Part shown: positions 21,930-33,640 of the stretch, piece by piece
Layout: every line of letters starts with the position of its first letter
Numbering within the stretch: the stretch's first letter is position 1
From: Marthasterias glacialis
Lineage: Eukaryota > Echinodermata > Asteroidea > Forcipulatida > Asteriidae
NCBI GenBank assembly: GCA_911728455.2
Contig: OU452223.1
Coordinates: forward strand, 14,111,423-14,175,422
Direction of reading: 5' to 3'
DNA length: 64,000 nt
Position numbers and translations under genes: made by a program
Notes under the pieces: generated by a model
Told to the model about the DNA's origin: nothing
Database searches by the model: none
The model's input: the letters and a program-made list of their open reading frames with translations, nothing else

Positions 21930-22600
21930 GTTATTTCCAAGCTGATGTTGTACCATCTCTTGAATTTCCCCCAGCTACATGTGTCAGACCCTCAAAAACT
22001 TGCCAACCTAACTTGTTCCTAAGCTTTTGTTTTGTTGTCTCATAAATTTTACCGAGGCTCACATTGTCCATTTCTTCAAAAAACTTGCCAACCTAGTAAT
22101 TTTTCAAATTTCAAATTGTTCAAAAGGCTCATGTTGTCCTTTCCCTACAAAAATTGTTCAAAATCCTATGTTGTGCTGTGTATTAAATTTTCCTGCAACT
22201 CATGATGCTTTCTTGTTGTCCAATCCTTCAAAAACTTCCCAACCTTTAATTCTGACACTCAAATTGTTCGCAAGTTGATGTTGTGCTGTCTACAAACTTT
22301 TTTTGAGGCTCGTGTTGTTCAGTTTCTCAAAAACTTGCCAACCCAATGGTGATTTTCATCTCCCACACTGTTCTCATGCATCATGCCGTCTCTAAGCTCA
22401 TGTTGTGCAATCCCTCAGAAACTTGCCAAACTAATAATTGATTAGTCTTCACATTCTGTACGAGCTGAGATTGTGCCGCCTCGTAAATGTTTTTCAGGGC
22501 TCAGTTTGTCAAAACCCTCAAAAACCTGTCAATCTGATGGTTTATGTAACTTTTAAATTGTGCCCAAGCACAACATTTAACTTTATATATTTCCTTTTTA
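21930..22600 (+). repeat. 102-bp array, segment 11
   Basis: Minisatellite leading into a fused, truncated B/A module. Confidence 0.7.
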
Positions 22601-22601
22601 G

Positions 22602-22782
22602 ATAACAAACATTGGCTTGTTTCTAGTATACACATCAAACATGGTTTTGCAACTTTCAAATTGTTTCCAAAGCTGATGTTTTCCCTTGTCATTTTCCCTC
22701 ATTCATCAGCAGATGCTTTTATCAAGGTCAACTTGGATTGTCATGTTTGGGATGGCTATGCATCTCTCTCTACTTGTCCGAG
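22602..22782 (+). pseudogene. Truncated exon B joined to 5'-truncated exon A (copy 3)
   Basis: At 22,602 the acceptor TTCCTTTTTAG is followed by the first bases of exon B (ATAACAAACATTGGC), which breaks off after about 20 nt. Minisatellite follows, and at about 22,690 exon A is entered part-way (TTCATCAGCAGATGCTTTTA) and runs to CTTGTCCGAG before GTATGA. Neither part is a usable exon. Confidence 0.5.
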
Positions 22783-22934
22783 GTATGATTTTTCAACACT
22801 CAAACTGTTTTCAAGATGATGTTGCTTAGTCTTTACAATGTGTCCAAGATATGTCTAAAGAGCTATTTCTTGTTAGCATGATTATAGCATGTCATCATTT
22901 TGGCCAAAGCGATCATCTAAATATGCCAAAGACT

Positions 22935-25900
22935 GTTATGAGTATTTCACTTTAGGTTTGCCCCTAGCAAATGTTTTTCCACACGGAAATGAGTATTTCA
23001 CTTTGGGTTTGCACCTAGCTAATGTTTTCCACACTGAAATGAGTATTTCACTTTGGGTTTGCTCCTAGCTAATGTTTTCCACACTGAAATGAGTATTTCA
23101 CTTTGGGTTTGCCCCTAGCTAATGTTTTTCCACACGGAAATGAGTATTTCTCATTGGGTTTGCACCTAGCTAATGTTTTTCAACACTGAAATGAGTATTT
23201 CACTCTGGGTTTGCACCTAGCTAATGTTTTTCCACACTGAAATGAGTATTTCACTTTGGGTTTGCCCCTAGCTACATGTAATGTTTTTCCACACTGAAAT
23301 GAGTATTTCACTTTGGGTTTGCACCTAGCTAATGTTTTTCCACACTGAAATGAGTATTTCACTTTGGGTTTGCACCTAGCTAATGCTTTCCACACTGAAA
23401 TGAGTATTTCACTTTGGGTTTGCACCTAGCTAATGTTTTCCACACTGAAATGAGTATTTCACTTTGGGTTTGCCCCTAGCTAATGTTTTCCACACTGAAA
23501 TGAGTATTTCACTTTGGGTTTGCCCCTAGCTAATGTTTTTCCACACTGAAATGAGTATTTCACTTTGGGTTTGCACCTAGCTAATGTTTTCCACACTGAA
23601 ATGAGTAATTCACTTTGGGTTTGCACCTAGCTAATGTTTTTCAACACTGAAATGAGTAATTCACTTTGGGTTTGCCCCAAGCTAATGTTTTTCCACACTG
23701 AAATGAGTATTTCACTTTAGGTTTGCCCCTAGCAAATGTTTTTCCACATGGAAATGAGTATTTCTCATTGGGTTTTCACCTAGCTAATGTTTTTCCACAC
23801 TGAAATGAGTATTTCACTTTGGGTTTGCCCCTAGCTAAAGTTTTCCACACTGAAATGAGTATTTGACTTTGGGTTTGCACCTAGCTAATGTTTTTCAACA
23901 CTGAAATGAGTAATTCACTTTGGGTTTGCACCTAGCTAATGTTTTCCACACTGAAATGAGTATTTCACTTTGGGTTTGCACCTAGCTAATGTTTTTCCAC
24001 ACTGAAATGAGTAATTCACTTTGGGTTTGCCCCTAGCAAATGTTCTTCCACACGGAAATGAGTATTTCTCATTGGGTTTGCACCTTGCTAATGTTTTTCA
24101 ACACTGAAATGAGTATTTCACTTTGGGTTTGCACCTAGCTAATGTTTTTCCACACGGAAATGAGTATTTCTCATTGGGTTTGCACCTTGCTAATTTTTTT
24201 CAACACTGAAATGAGTATTTCACTTTGGGTTTGCACCTAGCTAATGTTTTTCCACACTGAAATGAGTATTTCACTTTGGGTTTGCCGCTAGCTACATGTA
24301 ATGTTTTTCCACACTGAAATGAGTATTTCACTTTGGGTTTGCACCTAGCTAATGCTTTCCACACTGAAAGGAGTATTTCACTTTGGGTTTGCACCTAGCT
24401 AATGCTTTCCACACTGAAATGAGTATTTCACTTTGGGTTTGCACCTAGCTAATGTTTTCCACACTGAAATGAGTATTTCACTTTGGGTTTGCCCCTAGCT
24501 AATGTTTTCCACACTGAAATGAGTATTTCACTTTGGGTTTGCCCCTAGCTAATGTTTTTCCACACTGAAATGAGTATTTCACTTTGGGTTTGCACCTAGC
24601 TAATGTTTTCCACACTGAAATGAGTAATTCACTTTGGGTTTGCACCTAGCTAATGTTTTTCAACACTGAAATGAGTAATTCACTTTGGGTTTGCCCCTAG
24701 CTAATGTTTTTCCACACTGAAATGAGTATTTCACTTTAGGTTTGCCCCTAGCAAATGTTTTTCCACATGGAAATGAGTATTTCTCATTGGGTTTTCACCT
24801 AGCTAATGTTTTTCCACACTGAAATGAGTATTTCACTTTGGGTTTGCACCTAGCTACAGTTTTCCACACTGAAATGAGTATTTGACTTTGGGTTTGCACC
24901 TAGCTAATGTTTTTCAACACTGAAATGAGTAATTCACTTTGGGTTTGCACCTAGCTAATGTTTTTCCACACTGAAATGAGTATTTCACTTTGGGTTTGCC
25001 CCTAGCTACATGTAATGTTTTTCCACACTGAAATGAGTATTTCACTTTGGGTTTGCACCTAGCTAATGCTTTCCACACTGAAATGAGTATTTCACTTTGG
25101 GTTTGCACCTAGCTAATGTTTTCCACACTGAAATGAGTATTTCACTTTGGGTTTGCCCCTAGCTAATGTTTTCCACACTGAAATGAGTATTTCACTTTGG
25201 GTTTGCCCCTAGCTAATGTCTTTCCACACTGAAATGAGTATTTCACTTTGGGTTTGCACCTAGCTAATGTTTTCCACACTGAAATGAGTAATTCACTTTG
25301 GGTTTGCACCTAGCTAATGTTTTTCAACACTGAAATGAGTAATTCACTTTGGGTTTGCCCCTAGCTAATGTTTTTCCACACTGAAATGAGTATTTCACTT
25401 TGGGTTTGCCCCTAGCAAATGTTTTTCCACATGGAAATGAGTATTTCTCATTGGGTTTTCACCTAGCTAATGTTTTTCCACACGGAAATGAGTATTTCAC
25501 TTTGGGTTTGCCCCTAGCTAAAGTTTTCCACACTGAAATGAGTATTTGACTTTGGGTTTGCACCTAGCTAATGTTTTTCAACACTGAAATGAGTAATTCA
25601 CTTTGGGTTTGCCCCTAGCTAATGTTTTTCCACATTGAAATGAGTATTTCACTTTGGGTTTGCACCTAGCTAATGTTTTCCACACTGAAATGAGTATTTC
25701 ACTTTGGGTTTGCACCTAGCTAATGTTTTTCCACACTGAAATGAGTAATTCACTTTGGGTTTGCCGCTAGCTAATGTTTTTCCACACTGAAATGAGTATT
25801 TCACTTTAGGTTTGCCCCTAGCAAATGTTTTTCCACACGGAAATGAGTATTTCTCATTGGGTTTGCACCTAGCTAATGTTTTTCCACACTGAAATGAGTA

Positions 25901-26050
25901 TTTCACTTTGGGTTTGCACCTAGCTAATGTTTTTCCACACTGAAATGAGTATTTGACTTTGGGTTTGCCCCTAGCTAATTTTTTTCCAAACTGAAATGAG
26001 TATTTGATTTTGGGTTTGGCCCTAGCTAATGTTTTTCCAAACTGAAATTG
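22935..26050 (+). repeat. 51-bp satellite, ~60 copies
   Basis: The unit contains GAGTATTTCACTTTGGGTTT, GCACCTAGCTAATG and TTTTTCCACACTGAAAT, 50-51 bp depending on the T run. The start of the unit matches the DNA downstream of exon A, and its end matches a part of the 102-bp unit. Copies are much more uniform than the 102-bp array, so the expansion is younger. Variant units (CATTGGGTTTTCACC, CTACATGTAATG) recur at matching offsets, showing higher-order blocks. The reverse-strand frames of 64-81 codons are 17-residue repeat translations and not proteins. Confidence 0.95.
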
Positions 26051-26177
26051 TTCTAAAGCTTATGTTGTCCACTCACTCAAGCCCTTGATCACGATTGGCT
26101 ATTTACTATTACTGGCCATTTTCACAAATAATGTCTTATTTGATGAAATGTTTAAAAAAATCGTATTTTGTTTGCAG

Positions 26178-26305
26178 AGTATTCACTGATTGAAGAGCAG
26201 TATCCATCATGGACGAGAGGCTCCCTGCTTCATCAGCAGATGCTTTTAAAAAGGTCAACTTCGATGTCATGTTTGGGTTGGCTGCATCACTTCTCCCTGT
26301 CAGAG
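26178..26305 (+). pseudogene. Exon A copy 4
   Basis: The acceptor is TATTTTGTTTGCAG and the donor GTATGT. Peptide YSLIEEQYPSWTRGSLLHQQ is well kept, then an indel (TTTTAAAAAGGTC instead of TTTTATCAAGGTC) and losses near the 3' end bring it to 128 nt. The flank after the donor (AAGAGTTATTTCTTGTCAGC..GAACCCCTAGATTTAACATG) is conserved, as is TTTGGGTTTGCCTGTAAC at 26,410. Confidence 0.6.
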
Positions 26306-26419
26306 GTATGTTTGAAGAGTTATTTCTTGTCAGCATTGAACCCCTAGATTTAACATGTTGTCATTTGGCAATAGTGACTATTTAAACATGCCAAAGATCA
26401 TATGTGACTAATTCACTTT

Positions 26420-26745
26420 GGGTTTGCCTGTAACTATTTCTCTCGGTTAGCAACAGCATTATGAAACTGTTATGTATTAATACTGTCAAAAGTGGATTTA
26501 TTCTGGAAATTTCTGTTGGGTTTGTAAAACTCCACAGGCCGATTCCAGACCATCTCCAATAACAAGTCTCTCCAAAGTTTCAACAGTCCATCTTGTGTGG
26601 ACTTTTAATGTTAGAAATATGTTGGAGTGATTGATGAAGCCATGTCTGAATTGTTCTTGATTAGGTTGTCACGATGGATATGACGTGGACAGTTTTTGCT
26701 GGTATTACCATGGACGATGATGACCTGGATAGAGATAACAGAAAC
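26420..26745 (+). other. Module shared with 49.25-49.57 kb, candidate exon C
   Basis: About 300 bp (CAACAGCATTATGAAACTGT to GGATAGAGATAACAG) is matched, more diverged, at 49,260-49,562. Inside it TTCTTGATTAG could be an acceptor, after which one frame reads CHDGYDVDSF. This could be another exon of the same gene as A and B, but no frame is open through to a donor, so I leave it as a candidate. Confidence 0.4.
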
Positions 26746-27045
26746 TTGCCAACCTAATGTATTTTTCTGGCCAAAATATTTCCAAGCTGATTTTGTGCCA
26801 TCTCTTAAACTTTTCCCAAGTACGTGCTGTCTGGTCCCTCCAAAACTTGCCAACCTACTGATTATCCAACAAGTGAAATTGTTCTCAAGCAAATGTTGTG
26901 CTGTCCTTTAAATTTTCTTCTTGCTATCCTATTGGTTTGTCATCTGTCAAGTTGATGCCGAGCTGATGTTGTGCCAACTCTTAAATATTTCTGAGGTTCA
27001 TGTTGTCCAGTCCCTGGATTGCAGTGTATCTTATGTTGTTTGCAG

Positions 27046-27150
27046 ATTATTCACTGATTGAAGAGCAGTATCCATCATGGACAAGAGCCTCGCTCCTTTA
27101 TCAGGAGATGCTTTTATCAAGGTCAAATTGAATGTTATGACAGAGGTGGG
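27046..27150 (+). pseudogene. Exon A copy 5, 3'-truncated
   Basis: The acceptor TTGTTTGCAG and YSLIEEQYPSWTRASLLYQE are intact. Soon after GGTCAAATTGAATG the block jumps to GACAGAGGTGGGTAAAGGAG, which matches the sequence after candidate exon C at ~49,565. A deletion has therefore joined exon A to downstream DNA. Confidence 0.55.
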
Positions 27151-28860
27151 TAAAGGAGAATACTGATGACATTGAGGAAGACAGTGGAATATGGAGAAGA
27201 ATTTGTTGAACATCAAAAAAGACGTCAAAATGGAAATAGACAGGGATGCCATTTTTCAGGCAATAACCTGAATTCAGGCTTTTTCTTGTAAATTTATAGA
27301 CAGGGTTTGGAATTTGTCATGTATGTTGAGGGTGTCTAGGCTTGGTTTTCAGGCTCTGGTCGTAAATCTGACAGGCATTCCTGAATAGAGTAATTACTGG
27401 GAGACTTTTGAGATGCCCAGAGCAGGAGTCATAACAGTTCTTTTAGAGAGTAGTGACAGTGAGTATAGTCCTGAATATGCATTGTAATGGTGAGAACTGA
27501 GATAGGTGAGACTAAGGATATTTTTTCAGATCCTCAAATAGCAATAACATGTTTTCATGCCTCGAGTTACGGGCACTCATCAGTTGCAAAAAGTTGATTC
27601 TGACCAAGAATCGGTATGTCTCATGTCTTGGGTGTAGACAGTGGAAGGTTGGTTGTGTTTGTTTTGGTTCGAGGTTGTGTATGGTTGCCCTTTTGGGGAC
27701 GGTTATTCTGAGTGATAGATGCCTTGTTTGTTGTTGACTTGTTCCTCCAATAAGGAGATTAGAATTTATAGTGCTTCGTCGTGCTCTTTCAAACCAGAGT
27801 CATTGGGAACGGAGGAGAGCTGTTGTGTTGATAAGTCAATTGGACTCTGATTAAAATTTTGCTCTGACCAGTTTTTCCCGTATATTTTGGTCCTTTTTGA
27901 AAGCAATGAAGGGAGGGTACAGGAAAATTTCCCATGGTGTGTTGTTGCTTTGGATCATTGACCAGTGTTTTTTGACTGCACAATTTAAGTCAAAATGGTT
28001 TATACAAGGGTTGTATGTTGTTGTGAGAACAAATGGAGTCTTGATTTCCTTTTTTATTTATTTGCCATACCATTTTGAATCGGCTTTGATCGTTCAATAA
28101 AGATACTTGGTTTGTGGTGTTGTCAATTTCTGGTGGATCATAGCCTCTGGCTGTTAATCTCAGAAAAGTTGTTTACTTTGACCAAAAACAATTATCTTCA
28201 TTGTCTTGGTTTGAACTGTTGCGTTCTGGCAGGTTTATTATGAATCAGGAAAGTAATTCTCATTCTTCTTTGGAAGATATTGAAATTGCTCAGAAATTTG
28301 CGTCGTTTGGGTTTGGCTAGAGTTGGAACAAAATTGGGACTTTTTCCTTAAGCCACTTCCTCTATTGGGAAAAGGGTGACTATAGATAAGTTTTTATTGA
28401 ATCATTCACTGTCTATCGCCAGTTGTGAGAGGGTAATGCTCTTGCTGAACCGTTTGGATTTTGAGCAAGTTCTAGTAGAGCGATTGGCTTTTTGTTGGGA
28501 TTGTGATATATGAGCTCATTTGGTAAACTTTTGTTTAGTCATCTTCTAAGTATTGAATAATAATAATGTTTGGATTGCCGTATTATATTATAATTATATA
28601 AGTATAATAGTAGAATACTAAAGTGACATGTTTGTTATTCTCTCTATGGGAAAAGTGGTGGTCCTGAAAAGGACCGGTTGGTTTTGTTTTTGGAGTGAGC
28701 TGTCACTTGTCCCTCTTCTGTTTCTGTCCCCGGTTTGGTGGTTGTCTGGGGCGTATGAAAAAAAAGAGATGCAGTGCCGTTCTCAGCTCTGGTCCACTGA
28801 AGTGCTTTGCCAGCTGCTCACGACTCTCCTTCTTGGCCTGTTCTAACTTGACTTCCACTT
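27151..28860. other. ~1.7 kb non-satellite DNA, G+T-rich on the + strand
   Basis: The 102-bp unit is absent. The + strand is rich in G and T (for example GGTTGGTTGTGTTTGTTTTG near 27,650). About 27,497-27,565 (GAGATAGGTGAGACT..CATGCCTC) matches 38,081-38,145, so part of it was copied along with exon A modules. Open frames are short (to 105 codons) and I recognise no domain. It may be a decayed mobile element or original intron. Confidence 0.4.
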
Positions 28861-28864
28861 TTTT

Positions 28865-30895
28865 GCCACCCGGTCGTACTCCGCCTGGCTTAATTTTGCA
28901 AACAGCAGTGAAGCTGTGTTGTTCAGTTTATTCCCAAGCTACATGTTGTTCAGACCATCAAGAACATGATAACCTTTTTTTATCCCAAGCTAATATTTTG
29001 TTGTGTCCTTAAATTTCACTGAGTGCTTGAAAAACTTGGCAACTTTTTAAAATATTTTTGTGGTTCATACTGTCCAATTCCTCAATCTCTAGATTACGAT
29101 TAATCATTTATAACTCCTGGCCATTTTCAGAAATAATGTCTTATTTGATGAATGTTTAATACAGTGTATCTTATTTTGTTTGCAGATTATTCACTGATTG
29201 AAGAGCAGTATCTATCATGGACAAGAGCCTTGCTCCTTTATCAGGAGATGCTTTTATCAAGGTCAAATTGGAATGTTATGTTTGGGATAGCTACGCATCA
29301 CTCACTCTTTGTGCGAGGTATGTTTTTAAAGAGCTATTTCTTGCTAGCAAGGAACCCCTAGACTTAACATGTTGTAATTTCGGCCACAGCGTTCATCTAT
29401 TACATGTTGTCCAGTCTTCAGAAACTTGCCAACCTGATGATGTTTCAACTCTCAAACTGTTCCTAAGCCGATTCTGCTTAGTCTTTCAAACTTTCACAAC
29501 ATACATACTGTCCCTTGCGTCAAAAATTCCCAAGCCGGTGTTGTGCCATCTCTTAATTTTCAACAAGTATCATATTGTACAGTCCCTCAAGGCATGCCGA
29601 CCTAATGATTTAAATCGGTCCTGAGATTTTTTTTGGTGCCATCTCCTAAATGTTGCTGATGCTCAAGCTATCCAGTCAAAAGCTTGCCAACCTGATGATT
29701 TTTTTAAAACTCCTGTTGTTCTCAAGCCGATGTTCCTTCTCTTATTTTTTTTCAGGCTCATGTTGTCCAGTTCTTCAGAAACTTGTCAATCTGATGATTT
29801 TTCAACACTTAAGTTGTTTTCAAGCCTATGTTGTGCCCTCTTTCAATTTTGGCCCAATATCATGTTGTCCATTCTGTCAGAAACTTTCCAACCTGATGAT
29901 TTTTTAACTCTCAATCTGTTCCTAAGGCGATTATACATTAGTCAATTAAATTTTCCCAACTTACATATTGTCCACTGCCTGAAAAATGTGTAAATCAAGT
30001 TTCTAATTGTTCCTGAGCTGATGTTGTGCTGTCTCTAAAAGTTTTCTTGATGCTCATGTTGTGCAATCTCTCAGAAACTTGCCAACCTAATAATTTGTCT
30101 CTCAAATTTTCTTGAGGCACATGGTGTCCAGTCCCTCAGAAACTTGCCAATCTGATTTCTCTAAAATGTTGACAAGTTACATGTTGTCCTGTCCATTGAA
30201 ACTCAAATTGTTCCCAAGCTGAAGTTTTGCCATCTCTTACATTTTCTGGAGGCTCAATTGCGTGGGCATCACTGCAATGGCCGCCCATGGCCGCCGTTAT
30301 GGTGGAGGCCTGCTCATGTTGTCCACTCTCTTTAAACTTGCCAATCAATGATTTTTCAGATCTCCATTTTTCCCAATCCAATGTTGTTCCATCTCTTAAA
30401 TTTTCTTGCAGCTCATGTTGTCCAGTCCTTCAAAAGCTTCCCACCCTTGAAAAACTTGGCAACCTTATGATTTAACAACAGCCAAATTGTTCCCAAGTCG
30501 ATGTTGTGCTGTGTCTTGAATTTTCTTGATTCTGATGTTGTCCAGTCCCTCGAAACTTGCGAATCTAATGATTTTTCAACTGTAAAATCGTTTCAAGCTG
30601 ATGTTATGCCATCTCTTAAAATTGTCCAATCCCTCAAAACTTGCCAACCTAATAATTGTTGAACTCTCAAATTGTTCCCAAGCAGATGTTATTCCTTCTC
30701 TTGAATTTCTTCAGGCTCATGTTGTCAAGTCTTGTAGAAATCTGCCAACCTTTTGTTTTTTCAACACTCAAATTGTTTCCAGGCTGATGCTAAAGTCTCC
30801 CAAAAGTTTTTTTGTCCAGTGCCTTAAAAAACTTGACAATCTATTGTTTTTCTAACTCTTGAATTGTTTCCAAGTTGATGTGCAGTGTTATGTTG
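28865..30895 (+). repeat. 2.07-kb duplicated block, copy 1
   Basis: The block starts GCCACCCGGTCGTACTCC and includes exon A copy 6, minisatellite and the GC-rich spot GGCCGCCCATGGCCGCCG near 30,280. It is repeated at an offset of 2074 bp with only scattered changes, so it is a recent tandem duplication. Confidence 0.85.
29186..29317 (+). CDS. Exon A copy 6, open (candidate exon)
   Basis: This is one of three exon-A copies that are open from acceptor to donor. The exon is 132 nt, preceded by CTTATTTTGTTTGCAG and followed by GTATGTTT. It begins after the first base of a codon and ends after the first base of a codon (phase 1-1), so adding or skipping it does not change the frame. The peptide starts YSLIEEQYLSWTRALLLYQE and continues MLLSRSNWNVMFG, then IATHHSLFVR. 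It has Trp and aromatic residues at fixed places and looks like folded-protein sequence. I do not recognise the family. With neighbours mostly damaged, expression is uncertain; another reading is a well-preserved pseudo-exon. Confidence 0.5.
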
Positions 30896-30938
30896 TCAAA
30901 CTAACGATGTGTTATGTTGACAGACTAACGATTTTTTT

Positions 30939-32970
30939 GCCACCCGGTCGTACTCCACCTGGCGCAATTTTGCAAACAGCAGTGAAGCCGTGTTGTTCAG
31001 TTTATTCCCAAGCTACATGTTGTTCAGACCGTCAAGAACATGATAACCTTTTTTTATCCCAAGCTAATATTTTGCTGTGTCCTTAAATTTCACTGAGTGC
31101 TTGAAAAACTTGGCAACTCTTTTAAATATTTTTGTGGTTCATGCTGTCCAATTCCTCAATCTCTAGATTACGATTAATCATTTATAACTCCTGGCCATTT
31201 TCAGAAATAATGTCTTATTTGATGAATGTTTAATACAGTGTATCTTATTTTGTTTGCAGATTATTCACTGATTGAAGAGCAGTATCTATCATGGACAAGA
31301 GCCTTGCTCCTTCATCAGGAGTTGCTTTTATCAAGGTCAAATTGGAATGTTATGTTTGGGATAGCTACGCATCACTCACTCTTTGTGCGAGGTATGTTTT
31401 TAAAGAGCTATTTCTCGCTAGCAAGGAACCCCTAGACTTAACATGTTGTAATTTCGGCCACAGCGTTCATCTATTACATGTTGTCCAGTCTTCAGAAACT
31501 TGCCAACCTGATGATGTTTCAACTCTCAAACTGTTCCTAAGCCGATTCTGCTTAGTCTTTCAAATTTTCACAACATACATACTGTCCCTTGCGTCAAAAA
31601 TTCCCATGCCGGTGTTGTGCCATCTCTTAATTTTCAACAAGTATCATTGTACAGTCCCTCAAGGCATGCCGACCTAATGATGTAAATCGTTCCTGAGATT
31701 TTTTTGAGCCATCTCCTAAATGTTGCTGATGCTCACGCTATCCAGTCAAAAGCTTGCCAACCTGATGATTTTTTTAAAACTCCTGTTATTCTCAAGCCGA
31801 TGTTCCTTCTCTTAATTTTTTTCAGGCCCACATTGTCCAGTTCGTCAGAAACTTTTCAATCTGATGATTTTTCGACACTTAAGTTGTTTTCAAGCCTATG
31901 TTGTGCCTTCTTTCAGATTTGGTCCAATATCATGTTGTCCATTCCGTCAGAAACTTTCCAACCTGATGATTTTTTAACCCTCAATCTGTTCCAAAGGTGA
32001 TTATACATTATGTCAATTAAATTTTCCCAACGCACATATTGTCCATTGCCTGAAAAATTTGTAGTTTCAATCAAGTTTCAAATTGTTCCTGAGCTGATGT
32101 TGTGCTGTCTCTAAAAGTTTTCTTGAGGCTCATGTTGTGCAATCTCTCAGAAACTTGCCAACCTAATAATTTGTCTCTCAAATTTTCTTGAGGCACATGG
32201 TGTCCAGTCCCTCAGAAACTTGCCAATCTGATTTCTCTAAAATGTTGACAAGTTACATGTTGTCCTGTCCATTGAAACTCAAATTGTTCCCAAGCTGAAG
32301 TTTTGCCATCTCTTACATTTTCTGGAGGCTCAATTGTGTGGGCATCACTGCAATGGCCGCCCGTGGCCGCCGTTAAGGTCGAGGCCTGCTCATGTTGTCC
32401 ACTCTCTTAAAACTTGCCAATCAATGATTTTTCAGATCTCCATTTTTTCCAATCCAATGTTGTTCCATCTCTTAAATTTTCTTACAGCTCATGTTGTCCA
32501 GTCCTTAAAAACCTTCCCACCCTGAAAAACTTGGCAACCTTATGATTTAACAACAGCCAAATTGTTCCCAAGTCGATGTTGTGCTGTGTCTTGAATTTTC
32601 TTGATTCTGATGTTGTCCAGTCCCTCGAAACTTGCGAATCTAATGATTTTTCAACTGTAAAATCGTTTCAAGCTGATGTTATGCCATCTCTTAAAATTGT
32701 CCAATCCCTCAAAACTTGCCAACCTAATAATTGTTGAACTCTCAAATTGTTCCCAAGCAGATGTTATTCCTTCTCTTGAATTTCTTCAGGCTCATGTTGT
32801 CAAGTCTTGTAGAAATCTGCCAACCTGTTTTGTTTTTTCAACACTCAAATTGTTTCCAGGCTGATGCTAAAGTCTCCCAAAAGTTTTTTTGTCCAGTGCC
32901 TTAAAAAACTTGACAATCTATTGTTTTTCTAACTCTTGAATTGTTTCCAAGTTGATGTGCAGTGTTATGT
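30939..32970 (+). repeat. 2.07-kb duplicated block, copy 2
   Basis: This is the second copy of the block beginning GCCACCCGGTCGTACTCC, 2074 bp to the right of the first. The pair diverges after AGTGTTATGTTGTCAAA: here the minisatellite continues with TCCCTCAAAAAGTTGACAG, whereas copy 1 jumps into copy 2. Parts of the same block reappear at about 40,640-41,620. Confidence 0.85.
31260..31391 (+). CDS. Exon A copy 7, open (candidate exon)
   Basis: This is the duplicate of the 29,186 exon, 132 nt, phase 1-1, with the same acceptor (TATTTTGTTTGCAG) and donor (GGTATGTTT). It differs in a few bases: LLLHQELLLSRSNW here against LLLYQEMLLSRSNW there. The differences keep the frame, but the copies are too young for this to prove selection. 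The same conserved downstream flank (AAGAGCTATTTCTCGCTAGC) follows the donor. Confidence 0.5.
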
Positions 32971-33512
32971 TGTCAAATCCCTCAAAAAGTTGACAGACTA
33001 ACGATTTCTAAAAATCTAAACTTTTTTCCAAGCCATGTTGCCTCTAAAAGTTTCTTGAGGCTCATGTTCTGCAGTCCCTCAGCAAGTTGCCAATCTTTTG
33101 ATGTTTTCAACACTCAAATTGTTCCCAAGTCGATCTTCTAACGTCTCATAAATTTTGCCAATCCACATGCTGTCCAGTCCCTTAAAACTTGCCAACTGAA
33201 TGACTTTTCCAATTCTTAAATTATTAGGGGGGGGGGAGTCTTCTGAGGCTCATGTTGTCTGATCCCTCAAAAACCTGACAACCTAATGATTTCTAAAATC
33301 TAAATTTCTTTCCAAGCCAATATTTTCAATGTCATGCTGTGTTTTCTTTTAATTTTTTTTCAAAGAACATGTTATTCAGTCCCTCAAAAACCTGCAAACC
33401 TAATTGTTTTACAATTCTCAGATTACAATTTGATACATTATAATTCTTTGCCGTTTTCAGAAATGAAGATTTGTTAAAATGTTTAATACAAAGTGTCTTA
33501 TTTTGTTTGCAG

Positions 33513-33640
33513 ATTATTCACTGATTGAAAAGCAGTATCTATCATGGACAAGAACAGCGTTCAACAGCAGATGCTTTTATCAAGGTCAACTTGGAATATC
33601 ATGTTTAGGATGGCTGTGGATCACTCCCTGATTGTCTGAG
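33513..33640 (+). pseudogene. Exon A copy 8
   Basis: 128-nt subtype with the acceptor TTATTTTGTTTGCAG and donor GTATGA. It begins YSLIEKQYLSWTRT. A four-base shortfall against the 132-nt form puts the second half out of frame (ATCATGTTTAGGATGGC section). A G10 homopolymer at 33,227-33,236 precedes it by ~280 bp, as in the 42,560 copy. Confidence 0.55.

Noticed and set aside
23180-25906. Frames with KYSFQCGKTLARCKPKV repeats that look like zinc-finger linkers
   Set aside because: The Cys spacing has no matching His pair; it is a 17-residue translation of the 51-bp satellite.
22935-26050. CRISPR array
   Set aside because: The repeats are contiguous without unique spacers, and the genome is eukaryotic.
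27549-29012. Frames in 27.5-29.0 kb as remnants of a retroelement
   Set aside because: The sequence has a decayed-coding feel, but no diagnostic motif could be identified by eye, so I made no family call.
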